A stretch of 64,000 nucleotides of DNA from Saururus chinensis (GCA_035235625.1 CP141142.1:15034995-15098994), one strand, 5' to 3'; counted from the stretch's first letter, positions 49,768 to 62,129 are shown. The notes: generated by a model from the sequence alone, not told the origin. A program made the numbers and translations.

Positions 49768-50588
49768 TGTAACATCCCAAATTCTAGGTCAATTTTTTTT
49801 TACTTGTGTGTGTGTGTGTGTGTTTGTTTCATTTGCTTAAATGGTTTTCAAATCATATGTTGGCATGATGTGTTAACCAATTAGAGTTAATGGTCCAACC
49901 TTTGTGGGAAGGGGGCGGGCCACTAGGGAATTAGGGGTCTGACCGGGTTTTAGGGGTAAATGTATCAATAGTGAGGGTCCGACCCTCTAGGATCAGGGTT
50001 TGAGAAAGAGGGAGAGTCCTAGAGCATGAGGACCAGGTTAGGAAGTGGGAATTGAGCAACCCCTAAAAAGTAGGGGGCGGTACCTACTTTTTAGGGGATG
50101 CTTGGCTGGGCCTCTAAGGGGCGGCTAGGGATAACCTAGGACTCTAGGGGGGTACGTACTAGCACTTTTAGTCAATTATCTTGATCCATTAAAGCCCCTA
50201 GATTATAGGAAGTAGTTATACAAAAGACTGGGGGGTGGAGGCTGAATTTTTTTTTGCCAATTTGATCCTCTCTATCTCCCCTATCTACTCTCCTCCTCTT
50301 TCTCCCATCAAGGTGCACCATGACCAGCAACTGTGGAGGGGGAAAGCTATCATCTTTTGGACTAAGAAGCGAGAAGCATAGGAGCAAGGGCATAAAGCTT
50401 TGGAGGTTTGGTAGAGGTAAGTGCAGTTTTTACACCAATAGTTATCATGGCTTGATGATATATTTTAGCCCTAGGTTGACCCCCTAATTTACTTGTTTTG
50501 ATTTCATTTTTCAGCCTGGTTTAATAGATGAATGGTTCTAATTTTCATCGTCTATATTAGCCCTGATTCATGCTTAATCTTTGCTGAA

Positions 50589-51185
50589 TTTAAACCTCTC
50601 TATTTGCCCTAATTCATGCGTGATTGAATCGTAGTTTAATCTTCTATATTTGCCCTAATTTGTGCATGATTAATTTTGAATTTAATCCTCTCTATTTGCC
50701 CTAATCCGTGCATGATTAACTCTGAATTTGATCATCTCTATTTGCACTAATTTATGCATGATTGAATCTAAGTTTAATCCTCTATATTTAACCTAATTTG
50801 CGCATCATTAATTCTGAATTTGATCATCTCTATTTGCCCTAATTCATGCATGATTGAATTTGAGTTTAATCCTCTATATTTACCCTAATTCGTGCATGAT
50901 TAATTCTGAATTTGATCATCTCTATTTTCCCTAATTCGTGCATGATTAATTCTAAATTTAATCCTCTCTAGTTGCCCTAATTTGTGCATGATTAATTCTG
51001 ACTTTGATCATCTCTATTTGCCTAATTCATGCATGATTGAATCTGAGTTTAATCCTCTATATTTTCCCTAATTCGTGCATGATTAATTCTAAATTTGATC
51101 ATCTCTATTTTCCCTAATTCATGCATGAATGCAATTGTGTCTAATCATCTCTAATTGTCTTAATTCCTGTATGAATGATTCAGAT
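50589..51185 (+). repeat. 46-bp tandem array, about 13 units, with higher-order pattern
   Basis: Units read TTT(A/G)ATC(C/A)TCT(C/A)TATTTG, then CCCTAATT-GTGCATGATT-A. Four unit types can be told apart. From the third unit they run A-B-C-B-C-D-A-B-C-D, so multi-unit blocks were copied together. Confidence 0.88.
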
Positions 51186-51189
51186 TTTA

Positions 51190-51800
51190 ATCATCCCTAT
51201 TTAGGCCTAATTAGTGCCTCACTTTGCTGAATTTGATTTCAGGTTTTAGACCTAATTAGTACCTCGCTTTGTTCAATATGATTTTAGGCTTTTAGGCCTA
51301 ATTAGTGCTTCATTTTGCTGACTTTGATTTTAGATTTTTAGCCTTAATGAATGCCATGGTTTTGCTGAATTGTTATCATTCCTTTTCAGCTTTAACTTGA
51401 TTCATGTCATGCTAAATTTTATCATTCTTTTCAACTTTAACTTGATTTATGTCATGCTGAATTTTATCATTCTTTTTCAGCTTTAACTTGATTCATGTCT
51501 TGCTGAAATTAATTATTCTATCTCTGTCATATTTAGATGTTTGCCCTGCTAATTAGATTAAGTCATATCAGCCTCACTTGAGTTACGATCATGTGGTATG
51601 TTGTTGGTTGTGTCAGCCTCATTTTGAGTTATAATATCATGCTGATTTTTGTTAGTCATTTTAGCCTTGATTCAATTTGCTACCTTGCTGAATATTGTTA
51701 GTCTTTTCAGCCTAAACTTTGAATTATTATCATGCTGAATGTGGTTGATTATTTTAGCCTGGTTCATCAAGTTAGTTTACTAATTTGATTAGTTCATTTC
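51190..51800 (+). repeat. Degenerate repeats downstream of the 46-bp array
   Basis: Two further repeat kinds follow: units with GGCCTAATTAGTGC(C/T)TC and TTTGCTGAATTTGATTT (51200-51345), and units with TTCAGCTTTAACTTGATTCA and GTCATGCTGAATTTTATC (51365-51510). More diverged TCAGCCT units continue to about 51800. Confidence 0.7.
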
Positions 51801-52884
51801 AGCCCCAATTAAATTCATGGTTGTGTGGATTTGATCAGTTCATCTCAGCATCAATTTTGATTCGTAGTCATGTTGATAGGCTTACATATCTTAATCTAAA
51901 ATTAACATGTTATCTTGTTGATTGTGTAAGTCTATTGCATGCATGATATGCTGTGATCGGTCTTTAATCTCTTTGCCTTATGTGGCTACATTGTATCATA
52001 TGTTGAGTCAAAGTTTAAGTAAGCTCACCATAATAGCCATGACAGAAAATTAGGCCCATGTGGCCTCGACACCTTTGGGACTTTGGTTCCCAACTCTTTG
52101 AGCACTCGTGAGTAACTAGGTTTTTTAGCATCATGGAAGGCTCAACTACCTCCAGACAGTGAATCCATGAGCACAACTGGTACCTATGTCTCTATGCCCA
52201 TGGCTGATCCAAGTGGAACTCTAGAGATGCTAAGATTCACTTCTAGTAAGCAGTACTCCTTTGAGCTGGAGTCAGTTTTTGGGCAACAATAAGCAAGTTG
52301 TTTCCCGAACAGAGTCTACATTCATTTGAGTCATTTTGTTCCTTTATTAGTTTAAGGTCAGCCCCAATGAGTACGGTCTAATTTGATATTAAGTGTTCCA
52401 TAGATTATTTCATATGTGTCACTGTTTATTTGGTGTGTTGCAGTTCATTGTTTAATGATTTTTGTTGCTTTTACATACATCATCTTAATCTTTTGATTAT
52501 GAGTGGTATTTCATGAAACCTAATTAGTATTTGTGGAAATACTCACTCATCTCTATGATGCAGGCTCAGCTCCAGATTTAGAGTAGCAAGACTTCTTTAG
52601 CATGCTTTACTCATTGCTAGCAGGGTAGATTTCTTCAGTTAGTAGGGCTTTAGCTCTTATTTTTATGCTGGATTGTAATAAGGCACTGTACTGCCATAAG
52701 AATTTAGATCATGTTATTTTATTATGTTAAGATACTTGCACTTGGTTGAGCCATGATCCTAGATTAATGATTATATTGCTTTATTAGGTAATTTATTTAA
52801 TGTTTGAGATGCTTAGCTTGGCAAGCTAACACCCTGAGTTTGTATTACCTCATGTTTATGTGAATGAAAACCTGGGGTGTTACA

Positions 52885-55582
52885 TCATCTATCTCATAAA
52901 ACTAACAAACTTATTTCTCAATCTAAACATGTTCCTTTCGTATCAAAGAATTACAATAGTGAGAGAATGTCTTAATTTGAATTTCTACAACAACTTTTAA
53001 TCCCTTTATCTCTTACAAAAGCATTGAAAATTTCCCCAAATGGGGTTTTCATCAACAATTGTAGTATATCCATGAATATCAAATTATTCTTCTTTTTCTT
53101 CTTCATAATTATTCTACTCAAGGTAATGAAATTGGATGTGAAAATTATTCTTCTTTTCAATCTTTAACTTCTTCGGATGCTTACACATAATTAAACAATA
53201 TTTATTACATTGTAAAAAGTTAAGAAAATTTTACTATAAACAAATGCTTTAAATATAATAAAACTTTACTATATGATTTTACTTCAACAATTTAATTTTA
53301 TTGTCATTGAAGTTGTTTAATGCATTTTAAATAGTCAAATTATTTTTATTAAGTATACATTTCTTCAAAACAAAAGTTTAAACGTAGAATGTTATTACCT
53401 AGTAGAAAGAGAAAAATCACAATATGGAGTTGAAATAAACAATAAAACTTAACAACTTTATCAACAGTAAAATATTCACTAAAATATACATTGTTGCATT
53501 AAGTACATACATATCAATTTCTTTGAGAATTGTATGACATTTCAATGTTCAAATGTAAATCAAAATCTAACTTGCATATAATATAGATTTTACTATCAAA
53601 TAGATGAAAAAATGAATTGATTAAACAACTAAAATTTTACTAATTAGACATTAAAATTTGCAATTTCATCAACATATTAAAATTTTACACTAAAATTAAA
53701 CTCAAACATATAAGCTAGATACAATATCTACAATAATTTGACTTACTTGGATTTCATTTTATCTTCATTTTTAACAAGAGATTTACCATCAGTGACAATG
53801 GCTGACACACTTATGAAGATTAAGTAAAAGACTATTAATTATAATAAATCAAAGTAAGAAAAATCTAAAATAATTTTAAAATTAAAGTCATGAACTAACT
53901 CAAATAATTTAAGTAAAAAACTATGTATATGTGATTTTTCATTGGGACACACCTACAATTTGTGACAAATGCACTTTTAAAGGAAAAACTACCTGGATGG
54001 GACTTCTCATATTTGACAGACTTGTATAAAAAACCCAAACAATTAAAGCTTTGTCTTGCACAATAGTATGATTCTTTTTTTCTAACAACATCTGTTCAAA
54101 ATACATAATGGCAAAATAGAAGTTGATTCCAAGTGACAGTAATTATATATAGTCCCAAGTGACAGAGCTTCAGAACAATAATTCAATAATATGAGTTTTT
54201 CTTTCAGTAGATAATTTTGTTTTTTGAGAAAGAATCTAGAAATCCTTGATATAGAAATGAAACAACTAGGTTGTGATCCAACCAATAGTTAATAAAAACA
54301 AAGTGAAAAACCTAAAACAAGTTGCTTAAGAGAATAGAAACTATAGAACCTTATAACATGGGAAGAATTTTTCATGTTCCACACCAACAATGAGCCCAGC
54401 GTAAGGAATGCAAGGGAGGCATTCATCCATGAGATCAATGGTGCACACTCCACACATTAGCACTAGTGGTAATGGCACTAATGTGGCTAGCATGTGCACT
54501 CTCAAATATCAAGGGTTCCCATGCACTCTTTACGTTGAGCTCATTGTCGGAGTGGAACATTAAAAATGCTGCCATAACATGAATCCAACATCACAAAAAC
54601 ACAACCAAACTCATGCAATCTATGTAAGAAACAAATACATGAAGAGAAGGGGAAAGAGATGGAGATTGAAAGTGTACACCATTCTTAAATCTTAATAAAA
54701 TATTGTGGGAGCAAAGCACAATACCTAAAAGTGGAAGGGACAAGAGTAAAATTCTCCTATTTAATAAACACAAACTTCAACTATACATGTAAATAATTAT
54801 AAAATTTTCTTCTATTTTAAATTGTATAATTGATAGCTAAAACATTTACACAAATTTAAACAATAGAATAAAATTTTACAATTCAATTAGCAATATACAA
54901 ATAGTAAAACACTATAGTTTAATAAAGTTTTAAATTATGAAATTGGCATTAAAATAAATTAGAAACATTTAGCTAAGGCACTCCTTATTATAATGTAGAG
55001 CTAAATAAAATAATATATTATTATTCTATATACAATCTACTTTTAAAATAGAAGAGTAAAACATTACAATTTGATGCTAAAAATCCCTAAACAAATATGT
55101 CCTCCAATAATGAAACAATTGTCCTATATATGAAATATTCATTCATTACTTCAAAGTGTAAATGCATTTGAGATAAAGTACAATTCTCTCAAAGAAAAGT
55201 ATTGAGACACATCTACCATTGTGTCCTTATGTGTCACATACTCCTATCCAAAATAGCACAATGATGCACAAAATGACAACAGGGAGGAAGCCTAGTTAAC
55301 CAAGAAAACACACAACTTGAAATACCTTAATTGCTAGAAGCCCCAAAGGAAAAAGGTGTTGTCCTTTTTGACATTGTGCTCAAATAGCCTCAGCTTGTTA
55401 TCAAGCTTCTTTGACTGTGTTGTTTCATGATCACATTCACAATCTCCTCTACATAAGACTTTTACTAATAAGCTTGATGTTACAAGAGAAAAATCAAACA
55501 ATTTCAAGGGGTTTTACTACAATATTAGTTAATTACCATTCTTGGAAAGTTTGTAGAGGATTTGGGTTGCACACTTGGTGGC
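52885..55582. other. AT-rich intergenic DNA
   Basis: No ORF above about 67 codons and no recognisable protein. Apart from the 213-bp fold-back element I see only AT-rich sequence with many AAATTTTA-type words. Confidence 0.6.
54361..54573. mobile_element. Fold-back MITE (213 bp) with 8-bp target duplication
   Basis: ATAACATG flanks it on both sides (54353-54360 and 54574-54581). The ends are GGAAGAATTTTTCATGTTCC and, reversed, GGCAGCATTTTTAATGTTCC. The inverted repeat continues almost to the centre (CACTAGTG near 54461-54468), so the whole element folds into one long imperfect hairpin. An 8-bp duplication fits hAT; extended to 9 bp with one mismatch it would fit Mutator. No coding sequence. 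Confidence 0.85.
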
Positions 55583-55587
55583 ATATC

Positions 55588-56543
55588 TGTTGGACAATGG
55601 TAAGGGCTCAGGCCCCGTTTGGTCCAACTTTGTCGCGGTCCAGGTGAACTAGTATGGGCCATGGGGTCCAAGGGTGGTGGGGACAGTAGCACCGACCCCA
55701 CAAGTGCCTTTGTTACACTAATTCGATTGGGACCCGCCTATGTCACACACGCACACTAAGCATTCAATTAGGTCATGCATTAACTCATTGTGGGGGCCAG
55801 ACACACAAATTATGTGTCGAGGGTGGGACCTGTGGTTGGTGAGGGGTCGACCCTATCGTGGGCTTGGCCGTGTGCAAGTGTCTAGGCCTCCGCGGGCTCT
55901 GAGAGACAGAGTATACTTCCGTTGTGTTTGAATCTCAAGAGACACTGGAAGAAACGAGCAATGAAGCCCAATTAAGTTCAGCCCACTTAAGGCCCGCTTA
56001 AGATAGGTAAGTGGGAGGGTATTTAAGGGAGAGAAATAGAGGAGACAGCCTTAAGTACTGGCCGCCCCCCTCTTGTCTCTTCTCTCCCAATTTGAGCCGC
56101 CCCCCCTCTCTCTTTGGTGTGGCCTGCCATAATTTTGGGAAAAACTGCTGGCCGCAACTTCTCTTCCCCTCTCCAAGGTCTTAGGTGGGCTGAACAAAGG
56201 AGAGGACTCTCCTCCATTGCTGGGTCGGGTTGGAGCTTGATTGGGGCATCCTTGCTGTGATTTCTTCAATCCAAGGGGTGGTTTGTGAGGGATCAACACA
56301 TAAGGTAATCCTCTTCCTCTACTTTTTTGATCTTATGATTAGCGTGCAAGGGCTGGACAGCCTAGTTCAGTATGTATTTGATCCAATTTATATTTTATGT
56401 TTGCACGATTCATTGATTGGATATGATCTATTGCTAATTGATTGAGTATTATGCATGTTTCATTGTAGATTAATCTAAAGACTGATTTTTGATTAGTGTA
56501 CCACCCCCATCCCATCGACTTCTGTTGGTCTAGCCACTCAACA
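55588..56543 (+). repeat. Copia 5' LTR (956 bp)
   Basis: TGTTG...CAACA ends. A weak TATA-like GTATTTAAGGG lies near 56020. The part from about 55993 matches the 3' LTR at high identity by eye. Confidence 0.88.
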
Positions 56544-56544
56544 A

Positions 56545-56556
56545 TGGTATTAGAGC
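56545..56556 (+). other. Copia primer-binding site
   Basis: TGGTATTAGAGC lies one base after the LTR. It differs by one C-to-T change from the plant initiator-Met site TGGTATCAGAGC. Confidence 0.88.
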
Positions 56557-57492
56557 GAGGTTTGGAGGCATTGGTCACTGGTCCAATCAAAAAATGATTT
56601 TGATTACCCAATCTAGGTTTTGCATGCTAGAATTGGGGATTTTGTAAAATTGATTAATCTACTTATTCCAATCATAGGGCTTTTGTTTCTAAGTTCAAAT
56701 TGTATATAAATTGAATGATATTGACTGATTTTCTTGCTGGTTGAATGTGATTTAGAGTTTTAATTAAGAGATTGCACATTTGTATGCTTGTAGGGGCATA
56801 ATGGTCAATTTGGCCTTATGGATTTGTGCACAATTAATTCTCTGATCATGATCTGGAAACACACCCTCTTTATGGTAAGCAAGAGTTAAGTAATTTATTT
56901 TTTATTAAAATAAATTATTTTTTGTGAATTATAAAATTGTGAATTGACTGTTTTAGCCCTAGGGGCATTTTGGTCAATTCACACTTTTTGTGTGTGTTCT
57001 AATAATTCTCTGCCCAGAATTGTGGTTCACTATTTTTGTATAATCTTTGTAAAGTTGTTGTGTGAAATTTTTTGGTGTGTCCTTAAGGGTGGAAAAGACC
57101 AAAACAACCCTGCAGGCATTTTGGTAAATTTGTACCAAAAATTTTCTAGACAGAAATAAAATATTTTAGAAGCCTCTAAATTTTTTATTTGTTGTATTTA
57201 TGTACTGAATAGGGTGTTTAGAGGATTTTAAAATCATAAAACACCTAGATAACCTAATTAGGGTAACTTCCTTAAGGAGGTTAAGGGGTAGTTAGGGTTA
57301 TTTTTGGAAAGTGAACCAAACCCTAATTTAGGTGAATCTAAATATACAAACTCAGCATAATATACTCAATTTATTCCTTAGGCTTATTTTTAGATTAAAA
57401 GTTTTCTAAGCATTTACCTTTCTTAGAAGCAGTCAGCCTTCCATATATAGTATAAATTTCTTGCTCTCTACCTATTTCCTTGTAGTTACTCC
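56557..57492 (+). other. Copia leader, non-coding
   Basis: AT-rich untranslated leader before Gag. Only a loosely repeated GGGGCATTTTGGTCAATT-type phrase stands out (56793, 56963, 57115). Confidence 0.6.
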
Positions 57493-60400
57493 ATGGCTTC
57501 CAAGATGGTCACTTCTGAATTAGGGAAAACTGAGAAGCTGAATGCTGACAATTATCTAGTGTGGAAGAGGAGGATACACCATATCCTTACTCTTTCTGAT
57601 CTTGCTCATGTTATTAAGAAGAACATTGAGCCACTGCCAGATGGTTCTTCAGCTGCTCAGAAGAAAGCTTATGAAAAGCTAAGGGAGGAAGACAGCAAGG
57701 CTAAGTCCACTATTTTGACTTTTATCGAGCCAAAGATGGAAAGACTCTTTGAAAAGTACAAGACTGCCAGAGAGATGCTGAAAGCAGTGTCCGTGGGTAC
57801 GGGGAGTAGACTGAAGCTCATAAGAGGATGTTGCACTCTAAGTATCAAAATTTTAGGATGAGGGAGGGAGATGATGAGAATGAGCACCCGAGTGCCATGT
57901 CCATCATTGCTGATGACCTGGAGACACTGGAGGACCCCATCTCTAAGGGAGTCCAAGTGTCTACAGTGTTGAACAACTTTCCAAAATCTTGGGAGAGTGT
58001 GGTGGTCTATCTGAATATGAGTGACCAGAAGATCATAATGGAGGCTTTGACTGCTAAGCTAAGGCGTGAGCAAGAAAGGAGGAACCATGTGAAGGCTTTT
58101 AGGGATGTTGCTACTGCCAACCTGGCAAAGAACTCTGGTGGGGTAAGAAAGGTGGATAAGGGCCTGGTCCCTCTAAAAGAGCTTTCATGAAGAAGGGGAA
58201 GAAGCCTCAGAACAAGGGCACTGGAAAAGGGAATGACAAACCCAAAGGTGCATGTTTCAAGTATGGCCAGGTGAGCCACTTCAAGGCTAACTATCCCCAG
58301 AAGGATAACCATTCAAGCAATGACGAGGCCAAGAGCAAGGAGATCGTTTGCGTTGTCTCTGAAATGATGGTCACTGACATCAAGGAGAAGACTTGTTGGT
58401 TGGACTCAAGAACTACTGTGCATGTATCTCACTCCAAGGGAGCCAGGGGAGAGATGATCAACCTAATGTCGGGCCAGAACAAAGTCTTCATGGGAAACAA
58501 CACATACTGTAAAGTGGAGGCGATGAGGAACTAGAGAATTCCCTTGAAGGATGAGTCTACCCTAGTCTTGACTGATGTACTCTTTGCTCCCTTATTAGGA
58601 GGAACCTGATTTCAATCCCTGTTCTGACCAAGAAGGGGTTTGAGGTTAGGTTCAAGGGGAGTAAGGCTACTATGGGCAAGGTTGAGACTGTTTTATTTAC
58701 TGCTTCTTTAATTGTTGAGTTGTGCTGCTAAGATGTGATGAACTCAACTGAATCTAATGAAATAAGTACTTCTGAGTATATTGTTTTGTCGGTGGATGAT
58801 GTCCTGTTGTGGCATATGTGTTTATGTCATGTAAATGTAGACAAGCTACATAAGATGTCAAACCCTGGGTTGTTACCCAAAATATCCAAAGACCTTTGTG
58901 TGTGTGAAGATTGCTTATCGAGAAAGATGAGTAGACAATTCTTCCAAAAGGGACAAAGGGCGAATGAACTCTTAGGGGTGGTGCATTCTGACATCTATAG
59001 GCCCCTGAATGTTCAAACCCACAGAGGGATGACGTATTTCATTATGTTCAAAGATGACTATTCAAGATATGGGTACAAGTATTTAATGAACAAGAAGTCT
59101 GATGCCTTAGATAAATTTAAGGATTTTAAAGCTGAGGTAGAGACTCAATTAGGGAGGAAAGTAAAAATCCTGAGGACTGATAGGGGTGGCAAGTACACCT
59201 CTGACCTGTTTAAAGATTATTGTACTGATTAGGGAATAGTTCATTAGTACACCCTACCTTACACTCCACATTATAATGGAGTGGCAGAAAGGCGTAATAG
59301 GATGCTTATGGACATAGTAAAGTCTATGTTAAATCACTCTGAGTTAGGAACAAATTTCTGGGTGAGGCTTTAGATAACGCAATGTATATCCTAAATCGTG
59401 TCCCAACAAAGGTAGTCCAACGGACACCTTATGAGTTATGGATGGGTTAACGTCCAAACTTAGGGCATCTAAGAGTGTGGGGGTCTAGGGCACACGTAAA
59501 GGTGCCTGACCAGCATAGGTCAAAACTAGACCCCTAGACCATAAAATGCAACTTTATTGATTATTGTAATCACTCTAAGGGGTAATTGAGTCTAGAGACG
59601 CTTATTTCTTAGAGAAAGAATTAAACCCTAGAATACCTAACAAAAGAGTTGATTTATTCAAGGTGGTTAAAGAGGCTTGTCTAAGCACTTCCCTAAAGGA
59701 AGTAATTAGATCATATCAAAACCAAACTGAACCAGAACCCATGGCATTGAGGGAAAGAAAACTTTTAATATTTGTTGAGTGACTTCTATACAATGGTAGG
59801 GGAGGACAATGTCACATTAGATGAACCCGTTCTAGATGACCTGATTACCCTTGAGCAAGCTTTAAGTCTTTCAGACACTCAAGAATGATAGGTTGCTGTT
59901 CATAAAAAGATGGACTCTATCCTAAAGAATAAGGTCTGGGAAATAGTGGATTCACCTGAAGGGCAAAAGACTATTGGGTGTAAATGGATCTTCAAAAAGA
60001 AGCTTAAGGCTGATGGGTCTATAGATAAGTACAAAGTGAGATTAATGGTCAAAAGGTTCACCTAGATGTATGGGATGGACTTTAAAGAGACATACTAGCC
60101 GGTATCAAGATTTGACTCGATTAGATGTCTCTTAGCATGCATTGCTAACTATGATTTAGAGCTACACTAAATGGATGTAAAGACTTCCTAAATAAAGATT
60201 TAGACGAGGAGATTTACATGAAACAACCTGAGGGTTTCGTAGTTCTTGGAGAGGAACACAATGTGTGTAAGCTCATAAAATCATTGTATAACCTTAAACA
60301 ATCTCCGAGGCAATGATACTTCACTTTTCACAAGGTGATTAATGAGCATGAGTTCATTGTAAACGAACATTGTGTTTATACTTTTCGGGATGGAGCTAGG

Positions 60401-61370
60401 TATATGATGTTGTCATTGTATGTAGACGACATACTCTTGATAGGGAATGACCCAAGTATGACATCAATTTAAAGGAATAACTCAAAACCCAGCTTGAGAT
60501 GAAATACATGGGTGAGGCATCCTACATCCTCGAGATAAAAATTGACAAAGATAAAAATGCTAGAAAGCTTAGTATATCTTAAGAGACATACATAGAAAAT
60601 ATTCACAAATGCTTCAATGTAATTGGTTGGAAAACCATTGAGTCTCCTATTAAAAAGGGTATGGTGTTGTCCAAGTGTATGGCTCTTTGGACCGAGGAAG
60701 ACTAGCTCTAGATGGAGTGAGTGCTATATGCACAGGCTATTGGCAGCTTGATGTATGTCATAACCTGTATACGACTTGATTTGAGTTTTGTAGTAAGTTT
60801 GTTAAGCCGTTACCAAGCAAACCCTAGTCTTCAGCACTGGCAAGCGGTGAAGAGGGTATTTTGGTACCTATTACGGTCTAAGAGTTTAAAAGTCACCTAT
60901 CAAATAGAAAGTCTGTCATTGGCTAGATATAGTGATTTAGCCAATGCGAGGGATCCAGATGATAGGAAATCCACTGCCAAATATGTATTCATGTTTGGAG
61001 GCGGGGCTATATCGTGGGCAAGCAAGAAATAGAAGAATGTTTCTAAGTCTATGATGGAAGCTGAGTTATTTATGCATGCAATATTGCAGTTTTCCAGATA
61101 GTATGGATAAAGGAGGTTCTAGTGAGATTTGGGGCTAGAAGGCTGGACCGATGCTCCTGTCCAGATGTATTGTCATAATCTGGCAACAATGTCGACACTC
61201 AAGAATGGGGAGATCAATGTCAGAAGTAAGCACATTGAGGTACATTACTATTACATATTCGACATGCTACAGAGGGGAAAAGTGACTGTGAGTCATCTTC
61301 CTACTACTGAGATGTTGGCTGATCCGTTCACTAAGGCCTTAATGACAGATCTATTTTCTAATCTAAGCAT
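57493..61370 (+). pseudogene. Copia Gag-Pol remnant
   Basis: Gag starts MASKMVTSELGK with DNYLVWKRRIHHIL (57493-57800), shifts frame near 57805 and continues 57828-58160. A zinc knuckle at about 58250 reads CFKYGQVSHFKANYP, with two Cys changed to Tyr. The protease motif is DSRTTVHVS (about 58410), Gly lost. Integrase: WHMCLCHVNVDKL, CEDC, HSDI, TDRGGKY (58735-59232), then GVAERRN after stops. RT: GCKWIFKKKLKADGS (about 59975) and YVDDILL (60421-60440). RNase H: RYSDLANARDPDDRKS (60925), INVRSKHIEV, LADPFTKAL (to about 61345). Stops include 59230, 59245, 60063, 60096, 60168, 60314, 60703 and 60709, mostly where Gln or Trp is expected. Non-functional. Confidence 0.92.
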
Positions 61371-61371
61371 G

Positions 61372-61947
61372 TCCGCTTAAGATAGGTAAGTGGGAGGGTA
61401 TTTAAGGGAGAGAAATAGAGGAGACAGCCTTAAGTACTGGCTGCCCCCCTCTTGTCTCTTCTCTCCCAATTTGAGCCGCCCCCTCTCTCTCTTTGGTGTG
61501 GCCTGCCATAATTTTGGGAAAAACTGCTGGCCGCAACTTCTCTTCCCCTCTCCAAGGTCTCTTAGGTGGGCTGAACGAATGAGAGGACTCTCCTCCATTG
61601 TTGGGTCAAGTTGGAGCTTGATTGAGCTGCATCCTTGTTGTGATTTCTTCAATCCAAGCAGTGGGTTGTGAGGGATCAACACATAAGGTAATCCTCTTCC
61701 TCTACTTATTTGTTCTTGTCGTGCAAAGGCTGATCTCTTGGAGGGCATGAAAGGGTTGGACAGCCCAGGTCAGTATGTATTTGATCCAATTTGTATCTTA
61801 TGTTTGTATGATTCGTTGATTGGATATGATTTATTACTAATTGATTGAGTATTATGCATGTTTCATTGTAGATTAATCTAAAGACTAATTTTTGATTGGT
61901 GCGCCACCCCCATCCCACTGCGCTTCTGCTAGTCCAGCCACTTAACA
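61372..61947 (+). repeat. Copia 3' LTR, lacking its first part
   Basis: Matches the 5' LTR only from CCGCTTAAGATAGG (about 61373 versus 55993) to the end. The Pol frame runs straight into this point, so a deletion removed the end of Pol, the spacer and about 405 bp of LTR. It carries a small insertion relative to the 5' LTR near 61715-61755. Confidence 0.88.
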
Positions 61948-61952
61948 AGATC

Positions 61953-62129
61953 AATTAGACTCATTATAGGAGAAAGTGGAGTAGAGAAACTCTAACAGAG
62001 CTTGAATTTAGGAAAATAGGGCATGGTGAGGTTCGAGAAAGGGTTGAGCGAGTGACTGAGTGGTGATGGTGACATTGTCAACTGTAATTTTGGCAATCTT
62101 CAAAATCCGGTAGGCTGCAACCTATTTCA
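61953..62129. other. Short spacer
   Basis: No feature recognised between the Copia element and the tandem duplication. Confidence 0.5.

Larger units (their letters stand above)
49768..52884 (+). mobile_element. Solo-LTR-like unit of a fourth chromovirus-like family (3117 bp)
   Basis: It begins TGTAACATCCC and ends GGGGTGTTACA, an inverted repeat of the chromovirus type seen in elements 1 and B. No coding sequence. Inside are a (TG)n run (49805-49822), a G-rich stretch (49900-50170), a 46-bp repeat array, further degenerate repeats to about 51800, and the palindrome at 52525-52544 followed by GATGCAGG. The flanks ACATG and TCATC do not match well, so a clean solo-LTR origin is not proven. Confidence 0.75.
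55588..61947 (+). mobile_element. Decayed Ty1/Copia retrotransposon with truncated 3' LTR
   Basis: The 5' LTR starts TGTTGGACAATGG and ends ACTCAACA, a TGTTG/CAACA inverted repeat. The 3' LTR ends ACTTAACA at 61947. Flanks ATATC (55583-55587) and AGATC (61948-61952) match at four of five bases. Integrase precedes reverse transcriptase, the Copia order. The coding region has many stops and frameshifts, and the first 405 bp of the 3' LTR are missing. Confidence 0.9.

Noticed and set aside
49763-52889. 5-bp target duplication of the 49768-52884 unit
   Set aside because: ACATG and TCATC share only the middle three bases; not good enough to call.
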